64,000 nucleotides of DNA from Pseudodesulfovibrio thermohalotolerans (lineage in GTDB: Bacteria > Desulfobacterota > Desulfovibrionia > Desulfovibrionales > Desulfovibrionaceae): assembly GCF_021353295.2 (NCBI RefSeq), contig NZ_CP120635.1:3811501-3875500 (forward strand), written 5' to 3'. Shown here piece by piece: positions 25,205-34,146 of this stretch. Every line of letters begins with the position of its first letter. Position 1 is the first letter of the stretch. Below the pieces are notes generated by a model that saw nothing but the letters and a program-made list of their open reading frames with translations, did not search any database and was not told the origin of the DNA. Both the position numbers and the translations under genes were made by a program.

Positions 25205-25421
25205 GTATTGTCGCCTCCGGTCCCCCGGCCCGTATCCCGTCCGGGACGCTGCTTCGCCGTTTCCGGGGGTGGGGTGGTTATCCGTGTTTCAACTTAGTAC
25301 GCGCAGTCTGAACGCGCCGCGCCGCCGTATGGATCGTTGTTCAACTCTCTTCCGCTCGACGTGCCGGGGGGCGGGAGCCGAAGATGACCGCGATGGAACG
25401 GCCCGCTCCGGTTTTCCGGCG

Positions 25422-26612
25422 TTAATCCGCTTCCTCCGATCTGCGGCCGACGCGCTTGGCGGGCCAGATGCCCGCCGGGCGGATCAGCATCATGAGAGTC
25501 ATGACGCCGCCGAACACGAGCATACGGTACATCTCGAACTCGCGGAACAACTCGGGCAAGGCCACCAGGGCGAGGACGCCGAGGATGACGCCGGGAATGG
25601 ACCCCATGCCGCCGAGGATGACCATGGCGAGCACCATGGCGGATTCCAGGAACGTGAACGACTCCGGGCCGACGAACTTCATGCGCGCCGCGAAAAACGC
25701 CCCGGCGAACCCGGCGAACGTCGCGCCCATGGCATAGGCCAGGAGCTTGAGCAGAAACGTGTTCACGCCCATGAGCTCTGCCGCGGTCTCGTCCTCCCGG
25801 ATGGCCTCCCAGGCGCGCCCTATGCGCGAATAATTGAGGCGGTAGACAGAAATTATGGTCACCACGGCCAGTCCGAGGACGACGTAGTACATGCTCGACA
25901 GGGAACGAAACTCGTAGCCGAGGAACTCGGGCCTCGGGATGGACAGGATGCCGTTGGGACCGTTGGTCAGGGACATCCAGTTGTTCAGGATGAGTCGGAC
26001 GATCTCGCCGAATCCCAGGGTGACGATGGCCAGATAGTCGCCGCGCATACGCAGGGTCGGATAACCGATGATGCAGCCCGCTATGGACGCGACAAAGGCG
26101 GCGATGGGCAGGCAGAGCCAGAACGAGATGCCGAAGTGCAGACTCACGAGCGCGTAGGTGTATGCGCCCACGCCGTAAAAGGCGATGTACCCGAGGTCCA
26201 GCAGGCCCGCCAGGCCGATGACGACGTTCAGGCCAAGACCGAGGCAGACGTAGATGAGCACGCTGATGGCCACGTCGTGCGCGTAACGTCCCGTGAGCAG
26301 GGGAAAGACGATGGCTCCGGCCATGACGATACCCAACAGCACCCAGTTGGGCGTCTTTTCGTAGATCGTGCCAATGAGGCCGGTGGCGTTTTTCGCGGGT
26401 TTGCCCACGGAATCGAGGTAGCCCGCCTCCTTCACCTGATAAAAAAACATGATGAAGATCGCGGCCACGGCCACGTAGCCGAAGACCTTGAAGGTCGTGG
26501 CGAACTCCAGTCCATCCGGCTTGATGCCGAGCATGGGCCACAGCAGGATAAGGAACCAGACCAGCCCGACGCCGCAGGCCAGCCACAGGCGTTTAGACTC
26601 GCGTATCGTCAA
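25422..26612 (-). CDS. livM: Branched-chain amino acid ABC transporter permease LivM
   Basis: A 396-residue inner-membrane permease with about ten spans and the LivM signature GRAWEAIREDETAAELMGVN near residue 270. It starts with TTG at 26612, chosen because GGGAGAG lies 6 bases upstream and the reading MTIRESKRLWLACGVGLVW leads straight into the first span. It overlaps livH by 20 bases. Residues 95-130 carry a non-membrane insert (GKPAKNATGLIGTIYEKTPN). Confidence 0.94.
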   Translation of the reverse strand: MTIRESKRLWLACGVGLVWFLILLWPMLGIKPDGLEFATTFKVFGYVAVAAIFIMFFYQVKEAGYLDSVGKPAKNATGLIGTIYEKTPNWVLLGIVMAGAIVFPLLTGRYAHDVAISVLIYVCLGLGLNVVIGLAGLLDLGYIAFYGVGAYTYALVSLHFGISFWLCLPIAAFVASIAGCIIGYPTLRMRGDYLAIVTLGFGEIVRLILNNWMSLTNGPNGILSIPRPEFLGYEFRSLSSMYYVVLGLAVVTIISVYRLNYSRIGRAWEAIREDETAAELMGVNTFLLKLLAYAMGATFAGFAGAFFAARMKFVGPESFTFLESAMVLAMVILGGMGSIPGVILGVLALVALPELFREFEMYRMLVFGGVMTLMMLIRPAGIWPAKRVGRRSEEAD

Positions 26613-27495
26613 CGTTCTCTCCCATGATGCCGGTGGGTTTGAAGTACAGCACGCCGATCAGGATGATGAAGGCGAAAACGTCCTTGTACTCGCCGGAAAT
26701 ATATCCGGCGGCGAAAATTTCGACCATGCCGATAATGAGCCCGCCCACGAGCGCGCCGGTGATGTTGCCGATGCCGCCCAGCACGGCTGCGGCGAACGCC
26801 TTGATGCCCGGCACGAACCCCATGGTGTAGTTGACCGAGCCGTAATACAACCCGACCATGATGCCCGCGGCGGCGGCCAATCCCGCTCCCACCGCAAAGG
26901 TCAGGGCGATGATCCGGTTGGAGTTGATGCCAACCAGAGCGGACATGACCTTGTCCTGGGCCGTGGCGCGCATGGCCCTGCCGATCCGCGTCCTGAACAC
27001 CAGGACGTTCAGCCCGACGAGCAGCAGCGCGGTCACGGCCACGATAAGAATTTGCATGTAGGAGATCGAGATCGCTCCTATGGCGAATCCGCCGGAGGTG
27101 ATCTCCGTGGGGTAGGCCCTGTCGTACACGCCCTGCGTCAGCATGAGCCCGTTTTGCAGGAAGATGGACATGCCGAGCGCGGAAAGCAGCGCGGCCAGCC
27201 TGGAAGCCTGCCGGAGCGGCTTGTAGGCGAGCTGCTCCACGGCCATGGCCAGCAGGGCGCAGTAGCCCATGGACAGGACCAGCGAAATGGCCAGGCAGGC
27301 GTACGGGTGCAGTCCCTGCGAGGAAAGATAGGAGATCAGGATCACGCCCATGTACCCGCCTGCCGCGAAAAACTCGCCGTGGGCGAAGTTGATGAGCTGA
27401 ATGATGCCGTACACCATGGTGTAACCCAGAGCGATGAGGGCGTAGACCCCGCCGAGGGTGATGCCGTTGATGAGCTGCTGAAGAAAAAAGTCCAT
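26593..27495 (-). CDS. livH: Branched-chain amino acid ABC transporter permease LivH
   Basis: A 300-residue inner-membrane permease with about eight spans. The N-terminal INGITLGGVYALIALGYTMV and FAHGEFFAAGGY are strongly conserved in LivH, and the cytoplasmic loop GRAMRATAQDKVMSALVGIN near residue 192 couples to the ATPases. The ATG follows CCGGAA. A strong hairpin separates it from livK upstream. Confidence 0.96.
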   Translation of the reverse strand: MDFFLQQLINGITLGGVYALIALGYTMVYGIIQLINFAHGEFFAAGGYMGVILISYLSSQGLHPYACLAISLVLSMGYCALLAMAVEQLAYKPLRQASRLAALLSALGMSIFLQNGLMLTQGVYDRAYPTEITSGGFAIGAISISYMQILIVAVTALLLVGLNVLVFRTRIGRAMRATAQDKVMSALVGINSNRIIALTFAVGAGLAAAAGIMVGLYYGSVNYTMGFVPGIKAFAAAVLGGIGNITGALVGGLIIGMVEIFAAGYISGEYKDVFAFIILIGVLYFKPTGIMGENVDDTRV

Positions 27496-27508
27496 ATTGT
27501 TCCGGTGC

Positions 27509-27536
27509 CCGGGGTCCCGCCTGGACGGGACCCCGG
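27509..27536 (-). terminator. Intercistronic hairpin between livK and livH
   Basis: An 11-bp perfect stem (27509-27519 with 27526-27536, loop 6) lies 20 bases after the livK stop. No T-run follows on the minus strand, so mRNA stabilisation or partial attenuation is more likely than full termination. Confidence 0.75.
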
Positions 27537-27556
27537 TTGGTTAGACGGATTAAGTC

Positions 27557-28708
27557 CTAATACTTCTCGCCGGTCAGGGAATTCCAGTAGGGCACGAACT
27601 TGCCGTCCTGGACCTTGTACACGGTGTAGTTGGAGCCGGAGTCACCGTTCTCCTGGTAGTTGATCTGCTTGGACGCGCCGGTGAAGTCGAGCTTCAACAG
27701 CTCTTCGCGGACCTTGGCGGGATCGGTGGTACCGGCCGCCTTGACGGCCATCAGGTACGCGGTGGCGGAGTCGAAGGAGTACGCGGAATACGCGCCGGGC
27801 TCATTGCCGGCCAACGCCTTGTACCTGCTCTGGAACTCCTTGAACTTCGGGGCGTCCTTGTCGATGGCGCCGAAGGTGCAGTACATGCCCTCGGAATCGC
27901 CCTTGGCGATCTCGATGAGTTTGGGATGGTAGACGGCATCCTGGCCCATGAGGATGGCGGTGATGCCCATGCGCTTGGCCTGGATGACCATGAGCGCGCC
28001 GGTGGCGGAGTTCTGCAGGGAGATGTAGAACAGGTCGGGGTTGGCGGCCTTGACCTTGGTCAGCACGGCGGAATAGTCCTTGTCGCCCTGGTTGACGTGG
28101 TCGTGCTCCAGGACCTTGATGCCCGCGGCGGTGGCGGCGGCGGCCACGCCCTCGGCCAGTCCCTGGGAGTACGTGGTCTTGTCGTCCACGATGAAGATGC
28201 TCTTCACGCCCTCGACGTCCTGCATGAATTTGACGGCGGCCGGAGCCTGGTGGTCGTCACGCCCGCAGGTGCGGAACATGTAGGGCAGGCCGCGCTCGGT
28301 GACCTTGGGGTTGGTGGAGGCCGGGGTCAGCATGATGATGTTTTCCTCGGCGAGGGTCTCGGAAGCGGGGATGGTCGAGCTGGAGCAGTACGCTCCGACC
28401 ACGGCGGCGACCTTCTCGTTTATCAGCTTGTTGGCTGCCGCGACGGCCTGCTTCGGATCGCAGGCGGTGTCCTCGGAAACGATTTCGATCTTGGAGAAGC
28501 CGGGAATGCCTCCGGCCTCGTTGAAGACCTCGACGGCGATCTCCGCGCCCTGGCGAATATCGTTGCCGTCGGCGGCATAGGGGCCGGTCAGCGGCGACAT
28601 GGTGCCTATCTTGAGGACCTGTTCGGCCTTCTCCTCTTCGCCGCCGCAGCCCGCGAGGAGCAGGCCCAGAGCGAGCATGGCCACTGCGAATACCAGTAAA
28701 CGTTTCAT
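27557..28708 (-). CDS. livK: Branched-chain amino acid ABC transporter substrate-binding lipoprotein
   Basis: A 383-residue type-I periplasmic binding protein. The signal sequence ends in a lipobox (LGLLLAGCGG, Cys19), so it should be lipid-anchored. IGTMSPLTGPYAADGNDIRQGAE and the VVGAYCSSSTIPASE ligand-loop region match the LivJ/LivK family. The ATG 28708 has a GGAGAG site. It sits inside the liv operon between livG and livH. Ligand specificity (Leu/Ile/Val or another amino acid or amide) cannot be read from sequence. Confidence 0.94.
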   Translation of the reverse strand: MKRLLVFAVAMLALGLLLAGCGGEEEKAEQVLKIGTMSPLTGPYAADGNDIRQGAEIAVEVFNEAGGIPGFSKIEIVSEDTACDPKQAVAAANKLINEKVAAVVGAYCSSSTIPASETLAEENIIMLTPASTNPKVTERGLPYMFRTCGRDDHQAPAAVKFMQDVEGVKSIFIVDDKTTYSQGLAEGVAAAATAAGIKVLEHDHVNQGDKDYSAVLTKVKAANPDLFYISLQNSATGALMVIQAKRMGITAILMGQDAVYHPKLIEIAKGDSEGMYCTFGAIDKDAPKFKEFQSRYKALAGNEPGAYSAYSFDSATAYLMAVKAAGTTDPAKVREELLKLDFTGASKQINYQENGDSGSNYTVYKVQDGKFVPYWNSLTGEKY

Positions 28709-28747
28709 AACCACTCTCTCCATTCGTTGCGGTTCAGCCAGCCTCTC

Positions 28748-29503
28748 TTACTGGCCCAAATATGCCTCGATCACGTCGGGATTCCGCTGAATTTCCTCAG
28801 GCCGCCCCTCGGCGATCATTACTCCGTGGTCAAGCACGACGATGCGGTTGCAAATGCCCATGACGACCTTCATGTCGTGCTCCACCATGAGCACGTTGAT
28901 GCCCAGGCCGGTAATCCTGCCGATGGATTCCATGAGCTCCTTGGATTCAGCCGGATTCAGTCCGGCCGCGGGTTCGTCCAGCAGGATGGTATGCGGCTCG
29001 CTGGCCAGGGCGCGGGCGATCTCCAGCCTGCGCTGATGGCCGTAGGGCATATTGGAGGCCACCTCGTCGGCCCGGCGGCCCAGCCCCATGAAATCGAGCG
29101 CCTTTTGCGATTTCTCGATGATCCGCTTCTCCTCGCGCCGCTGGCTGGGGCTGCGCAGAATCGCGCCCGCCACGCCGGATTTGGACCGGCTGTGCTGGGC
29201 GACCATGCAGTTTTCCAGCGCGGTCATGTTCTGAAAGAGGCGGATGTTCTGGAAGGTCCGGGCGATGCCCATGGACAGGACCTGGTAGGGCCGCATCCCG
29301 GTGATTTTCGTGCCGTCGTAGGAGACCGAGCCGCTGGACGCCTTGTATACGCCGGTGATGACGTTGAAGACCGTGGTCTTGCCCGCCCCGTTGGGACCGA
29401 TCAGTCCCACGACCTCGCCCTCGGCCACGGAAAAGGCCACATCGGTCAGAGCCTGCAAGCCGCCAAAGCGGACACAGATGTCGTCTAGAATGAGATTTGC
29501 CAT
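28748..29503 (-). CDS. livG: Branched-chain amino acid ABC transporter ATP-binding protein LivG
   Basis: A 251-residue ABC ATPase that pairs with LivF. Walker A GPNGAGKTT is near residue 38, the signature MPYGHQRRLEIARALA near 152 is the LivG type, Walker B is TILLDEPAAGLNP near 174, and VLMVEHDMKVVMGICNRIVV closes the domain. It is the first gene of the operon. The ribosome-binding site is weak (TTGGG). Confidence 0.95.
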   Translation of the reverse strand: MANLILDDICVRFGGLQALTDVAFSVAEGEVVGLIGPNGAGKTTVFNVITGVYKASSGSVSYDGTKITGMRPYQVLSMGIARTFQNIRLFQNMTALENCMVAQHSRSKSGVAGAILRSPSQRREEKRIIEKSQKALDFMGLGRRADEVASNMPYGHQRRLEIARALASEPHTILLDEPAAGLNPAESKELMESIGRITGLGINVLMVEHDMKVVMGICNRIVVLDHGVMIAEGRPEEIQRNPDVIEAYLGQ

Positions 29504-29847
29504 ATCAACCCAATAAAATAGAAGGAATCACCCGTCATGACAAAAGGGGCGCGCCCCTTCCGGCATTTCCATCGCATGAAGCGCCAATCATTTTGGGATT
29601 AGACGTAACTTCTTACCTTATCTGGGGAAAAATGTCTAACTCTCGGCGTATTTCTTGTTCATCAGGTGAAAATTTGGCGATTCCGAGGCTATCATGAATT
29701 TAATTCGTCGACAGGTGACCGAGGCTGAATCTATACTGTGTTTTAGTGTGAATTCGTGACTTCCAAACACAATCATGACAAGGTATCTAATACACCACCG
29801 GAGCCGCCACAGGCGGCCCCTCGATTAAAAAGGGAAAGGAGATCACA
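29504..29847. other. Divergent intergenic region between livG and the SDR gene
   Basis: No gene is seen. It must hold the promoters of the liv operon (minus) and the SDR (plus). It contains a 16-base palindrome (29544-29559) and a GCCGCC-ACA-GGCGGC hairpin (29803-29817) just before the SDR ribosome-binding site. The stretch 29620-29760 is clearly more AT-rich than its surroundings. I could not place a convincing -35/-10 pair. Confidence 0.5.
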
Positions 29848-30603
29848 ATGGCGAAAACCATACTCATCACCGGCGCAACCGCCGGATTCGGCCAGGCCAT
29901 GGCCCACCGATTCGCGGCCGAGGGCTGGAATCTTGTCATCACCGGCCGCAGGGCCGAACGGCTTGAGGACATCAAGGCGGAGCTCGCACCCGCCAAGGTA
30001 CATACCCTGGCCTTCGACGTGCGCGACCGCGAAGCGTGCGAGCAGGCCGTGAAGTCCCTGCCCGACGAGTTCGCGGCCATCGACGTCCTGGTCAACAACG
30101 CGGGCCTGGCCCTTGGACTGGAACCCGCCCAGGCGTGCAACCTGGACGACTGGGAATCCATGATCGACACCAACATCAAGGGCCTGACCTACATGACCCG
30201 CGCCATCCTGCCCGGCATGGTTGAACGCGACCGGGGACACGTGGTCAACCTCGGTTCCGTGGCCGGAACCTACCCCTATCCGGGCGGCAACTGCTACGGC
30301 GGCACCAAGGCCTTCGTGAACCACTTTTCCAAGAACCTGCGCGCCGACCTCCTCGGCACCAAGGTCCGCGTGACCAACATCGAACCCGGCCTGTGCGAAA
30401 CCGAGTTCTCAGTGGTTCGCTTCAAGGGCGACAAGGCCGCAGCCGACAAAGTCTACGAGGGCACCCAACCCATCACGCCCGAAGACATCGCCGAATGCGT
30501 CTTCTGGACCACCAACCTGCCCGCACACGTCAACATCAACTCCCTCGAAGTCATGCCTGTTCAACAGGCATTCTCCCCCTTTGCCATTTCCAGGGACAAA
30601 TAG
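29848..30603 (+). CDS. Short-chain dehydrogenase/reductase, YdfG-like
   Basis: A 251-residue classical SDR. The NAD(P)-binding motif TGATAGFG is at residues 8-15, NNAG near 90, a catalytic Ser in NLGSVAGTYPYPGG near 137, and Y-x3-K in CYGGTKAF near 152. GRRAERL after the second strand suggests NADP preference. The closest well-known type is YdfG (3-hydroxy acid / malonic semialdehyde reductase), supported by EPGLCETEFS and the C-terminal VNINSLEVMPVQQAF. RBS AAAGGAG precedes the ATG. Its 3' end overlaps thpR on the other strand by 43 bases. Confidence 0.92.
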   Translation: MAKTILITGATAGFGQAMAHRFAAEGWNLVITGRRAERLEDIKAELAPAKVHTLAFDVRDREACEQAVKSLPDEFAAIDVLVNNAGLALGLEPAQACNLDDWESMIDTNIKGLTYMTRAILPGMVERDRGHVVNLGSVAGTYPYPGGNCYGGTKAFVNHFSKNLRADLLGTKVRVTNIEPGLCETEFSVVRFKGDKAAADKVYEGTQPITPEDIAECVFWTTNLPAHVNINSLEVMPVQQAFSPFAISRDK

Positions 30604-31127
30604 GCGCCTCCGGCGGCCGGGGGAAGGATGCTTTGCCAGAGAGTGAATCCGTTCACGGAGAAGGGGGGCCAGTCATGGTCGGCGGCGCGGTCTAGGACCG
30701 CTTTCCGATCGGCGATGCGGGGTTTGCGCACTCTGCCGAGGGTGAGGTGCGGCCGGAACCGTTTCTTTTCGCGGGGGATGGAGACGGCGTACAGTTTGTC
30801 TTCGATGACCCGGGCCAGAGCCGCGCTTTCCTTGGCTCCCTGGTCGAGCCCAAGCCAAAGAGTCTTTGGGCGTTTGGCGTCGGGGAACGCTCCGGCGGCA
30901 CCTGCCCGCATGGTGAAGGCAGGGAAGTCGATGGCGGACAGGGCGTTTTGGATGGCCGGGATGCGTGCTTCGTCGGTTTCGCCGAGGAACTTGAGCGTCA
31001 GGTGCCAGGTTGTGGGCCTGGACCAGTTGATGCTGGTATCGGTAAGTTCGGAAATGCTCTTTATAAGAGGGGAAAGCTGTTGTCGGTAAGTGCCCGGTAG
31101 CCTCATGCCGATGAACAGCCTTGGCAC
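30561..31127 (-). CDS. thpR: RNA 2',3'-cyclic phosphodiesterase (2H family)
   Basis: A 188-residue member of the LigT/ThpR 2H phosphoesterase family. Both catalytic H-x-T/S-x motifs are present: HLTLKF near residue 42 and HLTLGR near 127. The N-terminal RLFIGMRLP and NWSRPTTW are typical. The start is GTG at 31127, with AAAGGA 8 bases upstream inside the end of the 59-residue ORF, whose stop is only one base away, so translation is coupled. The gene ends 43 bases inside the convergent SDR gene. Confidence 0.93.
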   Translation of the reverse strand: MPRLFIGMRLPGTYRQQLSPLIKSISELTDTSINWSRPTTWHLTLKFLGETDEARIPAIQNALSAIDFPAFTMRAGAAGAFPDAKRPKTLWLGLDQGAKESAALARVIEDKLYAVSIPREKKRFRPHLTLGRVRKPRIADRKAVLDRAADHDWPPFSVNGFTLWQSILPPAAGGAYLSLEMAKGENAC

Positions 31128-31128
31128 G

Positions 31129-31308
31129 TTAGCTGTCCTTTTTATTTAGTGCCTGGCCGAAGATGGCCAGATCGCCGAGGACGTCGGCCATGGCCGCGCT
31201 CAGCGGCTCGGGCAGCCGGTCGTTCCCGGCTATTTCCAGCAGCCGGTCGGGATCGATGCCGTTTCGTTCGGCCAGTTCGCGCAGTTCGTCGAGGGTGGTT
31301 TCATCCAT
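31129..31308 (-). CDS. 59-residue hypothetical protein coupled to thpR
   Basis: An acidic, helical small protein: MDETTLDELRELAERNGIDP, then DRLLEIAGNDRLPEPLSAAM, and a C-terminus ending NKKDS. Its stop lies one base before the thpR GTG, and the thpR Shine-Dalgarno is inside it, which supports translation. The ATG at 31308 has no good ribosome-binding site. The frame stays open upstream with protein-like sequence (IHILHVACPADVIYVRP) back to the malic enzyme terminator, but that stretch has no ATG, GTG or TTG, so either initiation is unusual or a 5' part has been lost. No family recognised. Confidence 0.6.
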   Translation of the reverse strand: MDETTLDELRELAERNGIDPDRLLEIAGNDRLPEPLSAAMADVLGDLAIFGQALNKKDS

Positions 31309-31398
31309 GGGACGAACATAGATGACATCGGCCGGGCAGGCAACGTGGAGGATGTGAATCTCTTGGGCGCCCCTGTCGTCCGATAAGTTTGCGGTTTC

Positions 31399-31438
31399 AA
31401 AAAAAAGGCCCCGCTCCGAACTTTGGAGCGGGGCCTTT
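31399..31438 (-). terminator. Rho-independent terminator of the malic enzyme gene
   Basis: A 14-bp perfect stem (31404-31417 with 31425-31438) is followed on the minus strand by eight T. It begins 17 bases after the stop codon. Confidence 0.95.
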
Positions 31439-31454
31439 CATTTTGGTCAGAAGG

Positions 31455-32774
31455 CTAGATGTCGTAGCCGAATGAGTCCACCACCAGTTTGGTTCGGGCC
31501 TTGGAAGCGGCCATGCGGGCTTCCAGGTCTTTGGCGTACTGGTCGAGGTCCAGCTCGACCTGGGCCACGCCGGTGTCCATGGCGGCCTTGGCCACGGCCG
31601 GGGCGAGCCAGGTCAGGACGCGCGGGTCCAGCGGCTTGGGGATGATGTAGTCGATGCCGTATTCGAGCTTGTCCACGCCGAACGCCTCGCAGATTTCCTT
31701 GGAGACCGGCTCCTTGGCCAGACGGGCCAGGGCGTCGGCGGCGGCGAGCTTCATCTCCTCGTTGATGGTGGTGGCGCGGCAGTCGAGCGCGCCCCGGAAG
31801 ATGAACGGGAAGCCGAGCACGTTGTTCACCTGGTTGGGGAAATCGGACCGGCCGGTGCCCATGATGATGTCGGGGCGCACTTCCTTGACGTCCGGGTAGG
31901 GAATCTCGGGATCGGGGTTGGCGCAGGCGAAGATGATGGCGTTTTCGGCCATGGTCTTGACCATGTCCTGGTTGATGGCGTCCTTGACCGAGAGGCCCAG
32001 GAACATGTCGGCTCCGACCATGCAGTCGGCCAGGGAGCCCTTGTCTTCGGCCTGCGCGTAGGCGCGCTTGAATTCGTTGAGGTCGGTCCGCCCGGCATGG
32101 ATCAGGCCGCGGGAGTCGAACATGAAGATGTTCTCGCGCTTGACGCCCATGTGCACGTAGAGGTTGGAGCAGGCGATGGCTGCCGCGCCCGCGCCCGAGA
32201 CCACGATCTTGATCTCGTCGATCTTCTTGCCGGAAATGTCCAGGGCGTTGATGATGCCCGCCGCCGAGATGATGGCCGTTCCGTGCTGGTCGTCGTGGAA
32301 GACCGGGATGCCCATTTCCGCTTTGAGTCGGGTCTCGATCTCGAAGCATTCCGGGGCCTTGATGTCTTCAAGGTTGATGCCGCCGAAGGTGGGTTCCAGC
32401 AGTTTGCAGAATCCGACAACCTCGTCGGGCGTTTTGGCGTTGATGTTCAGGTCGTAGACGTCGATGTCGGAGAAAATTTTGAACAGGACACCCTTGCCCT
32501 CCATGACCGGCTTGCCCGCCTCGGGGCCGATGTTGCCCAGGCCGAGCACGGCGGTGCCGTTGGACACAACGGCCACCAGGTTGCCCTTGTTGGTGTAGTC
32601 ATAGACCTTTTCGGTGTCCGCGTGGATGGCGCGGCACGCCTCCGCAACGCCGGGGCTGTATGCCATGGACAGGTCCTTCTGGTTCCTGCACGGCTTGATG
32701 GAGATAACCTCCAGTTTGCCCTTGCGTTTGGCTGAGTGATAGTCGAGCGCTTCTTCCTTCGTGAACAATGCCAT
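31455..32774 (-). CDS. Malic enzyme (malate dehydrogenase, oxaloacetate-decarboxylating)
   Basis: A 439-residue short-type bacterial malic enzyme, which converts malate to pyruvate and CO2 with NAD(P). The catalytic Tyr and Lys regions are [12 protein letters not shown] and [12 protein letters not shown]; metal ligands are in [14 protein letters not shown] and [10 protein letters not shown]. The Rossmann motif [16 protein letters not shown] is near residue 192. It lacks the C-terminal phosphotransacetylase domain of MaeB. RBS AGGAGG precedes the ATG. It is monocistronic with its own terminator. Cofactor preference is not clear from sequence. Confidence 0.95.
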   Translation of the reverse strand: MALFTKEEALDYHSAKRKGKLEVISIKPCRNQKDLSMAYSPGVAEACRAIHADTEKVYDYTNKGNLVAVVSNGTAVLGLGNIGPEAGKPVMEGKGVLFKIFSDIDVYDLNINAKTPDEVVGFCKLLEPTFGGINLEDIKAPECFEIETRLKAEMGIPVFHDDQHGTAIISAAGIINALDISGKKIDEIKIVVSGAGAAAIACSNLYVHMGVKRENIFMFDSRGLIHAGRTDLNEFKRAYAQAEDKGSLADCMVGADMFLGLSVKDAINQDMVKTMAENAIIFACANPDPEIPYPDVKEVRPDIIMGTGRSDFPNQVNNVLGFPFIFRGALDCRATTINEEMKLAAADALARLAKEPVSKEICEAFGVDKLEYGIDYIIPKPLDPRVLTWLAPAVAKAAMDTGVAQVELDLDQYAKDLEARMAASKARTKLVVDSFGYDI

Positions 32775-32924
32775 AAATCCAACCTCCTGAAATTTACAGT
32801 TTGTCCAATGTTCTAAAGAGGTTTTTCGCTTTCCGTCAAGCAGTATCGCCCCGGCCGGGGCCGGGCTGCGTTCGTTTGGACACGGCGTTGGGGCGGCGGC
32901 CGTTCTTCGAAGCGGCCGGGACCG

Positions 32925-33941
32925 CTACGGCATGAGGATGGGCGGGATGTCCAGTTTGTGTTCGGCCCAGAAGCGGAGCGCGCCGGGATGCAGGGGGATG
33001 GACAGGCTGCGGATGCCGTTTAGCAGGCTCATGTCAGCGGCTGCGCCGTGTACGCGTTGCAGTTCTTCGAGTCGTTTTTCGCTGAAAATGGCCTTGAGGC
33101 CGTCATATACGGCGTGGCCGTCCAGGCCGGAGCGGGCGCACCACAGTGCGGCGTCCTGGAAGGTGGCCACGGGCTCGGTCTGGCCGTAGTAGGTGCCTGC
33201 CGGGATGGTTGCCCGCGAATAGAACGGATAGAGCTGGTAGAACCCGGAGACCATGGCGGCCTCGTGCAGATTCAGGATGCGGACGGGCGTTTTTGCGGCC
33301 GCTTCCATGACCGAGGCGTTGGGGTGGCCAGCCAGAATCCAGAATCCGTCCACTTCGCCCCGGGCGAAGTCTTCGGCGGCCTCGGCATAGCCTGTGGGCA
33401 GGTGGTTGAAGCTGGTCCAGAGTTTGATGTGGCGGAAGAAACGCTCGGCGGACAGGGCCGCGCCCGAGCCGGGGTTGCCCACGGCGATGGTCTTGCCCCG
33501 GAGGTCCAGGACGGTGTGGATGCCGGAGTCCATGCGCACCACGAGTTGCGCCGGGGTTTCGTAAAGAAAGGAAATGGCCTGGACATCGGCGAACTTCTTG
33601 TTGGTGCAGCGCAGTTTGCCGGTGCGCCCCAGGAACGCGTCGCCCGCATTGACCAGGGCCATGTCCGCCTTGCCCGAGCAGAGGGCGAGGAGATTCTCCA
33701 CGGAGCCGCCGGAGGGCTTGGTCTGGACGTTCAGGCCGGGCGCGTCGGCGGAGATGACCTCCGCTATCTTGTTGGCGAAGTGGTTGAAGGTGCCGCCGCG
33801 CGGGCCGCCGTAGAAAGTCAGGGCCTGCGTGGCCGTGGCCTTGGGCGCGGCCGGGTCGTTTCCGGGCTCGGCAGAGCAGCCCGCTATCGGGGAAAGCCCC
33901 AGGCAGCAGAGCAGTAACAAGGCGTGGAAGAGACGTGGCAT
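32925..33941 (-). CDS. TAXI-family TRAP transporter solute-binding lipoprotein
   Basis: A 338-residue extracytoplasmic binding protein of the TAXI (TRAP-associated extracytoplasmic immunogenic) type. The signal sequence ends in a lipobox (LSPIAGC, Cys22), so unlike its paralogue at 36293 it should be lipid-anchored. FYGGPRGGTFNHFANKIAEV, QTKPSGGSVENL and VGNPGSGAALSAERFF match the family pattern. ATG 33941 has a GGAGGT site. It follows the fused TRAP permease after a terminator-like hairpin, as the last gene of the cluster. The ligand is unknown. Confidence 0.92.
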   Translation of the reverse strand: MPRLFHALLLLCCLGLSPIAGCSAEPGNDPAAPKATATQALTFYGGPRGGTFNHFANKIAEVISADAPGLNVQTKPSGGSVENLLALCSGKADMALVNAGDAFLGRTGKLRCTNKKFADVQAISFLYETPAQLVVRMDSGIHTVLDLRGKTIAVGNPGSGAALSAERFFRHIKLWTSFNHLPTGYAEAAEDFARGEVDGFWILAGHPNASVMEAAAKTPVRILNLHEAAMVSGFYQLYPFYSRATIPAGTYYGQTEPVATFQDAALWCARSGLDGHAVYDGLKAIFSEKRLEELQRVHGAAADMSLLNGIRSLSIPLHPGALRFWAEHKLDIPPILMP

Positions 33942-34097
33942 CGGACCTCCGGCCGGTGATTCGGTGTGCCGCCCCATGCGGCGTCAACCGGGACAGTTCG
34001 TTTTTGCCATACCCCTGCGTCGAAGACAATGCGCGTCCATTCCGCACCCGAATTTTATAACCTTGCGCGCAAGCTTCTCGTGAGTGGAGCGCGAAGA

Positions 34098-34121
34098 AAA
34101 GGGGCGGTTGGCCGCCCCTTT
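34098..34121. terminator. Hairpin between the TRAP permease and the second TAXI gene
   Basis: A 10-bp perfect stem AAAGGGGCGG/CCGCCCCTTT (loop TTGG) with a T-rich continuation on the minus strand. It lies 26 bases after the permease stop and separates it from the lipoprotein TAXI gene. Confidence 0.8.
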
Positions 34122-34146
34122 GGTTTTGTATCACATTGCCGCCGGA

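Noticed and set aside
29504..29620. Sigma-54 promoter for the liv operon
   Set aside because: A TGGCGC...ATGC match exists on the minus strand, but GG and GC are 8 rather than 10 bases apart.
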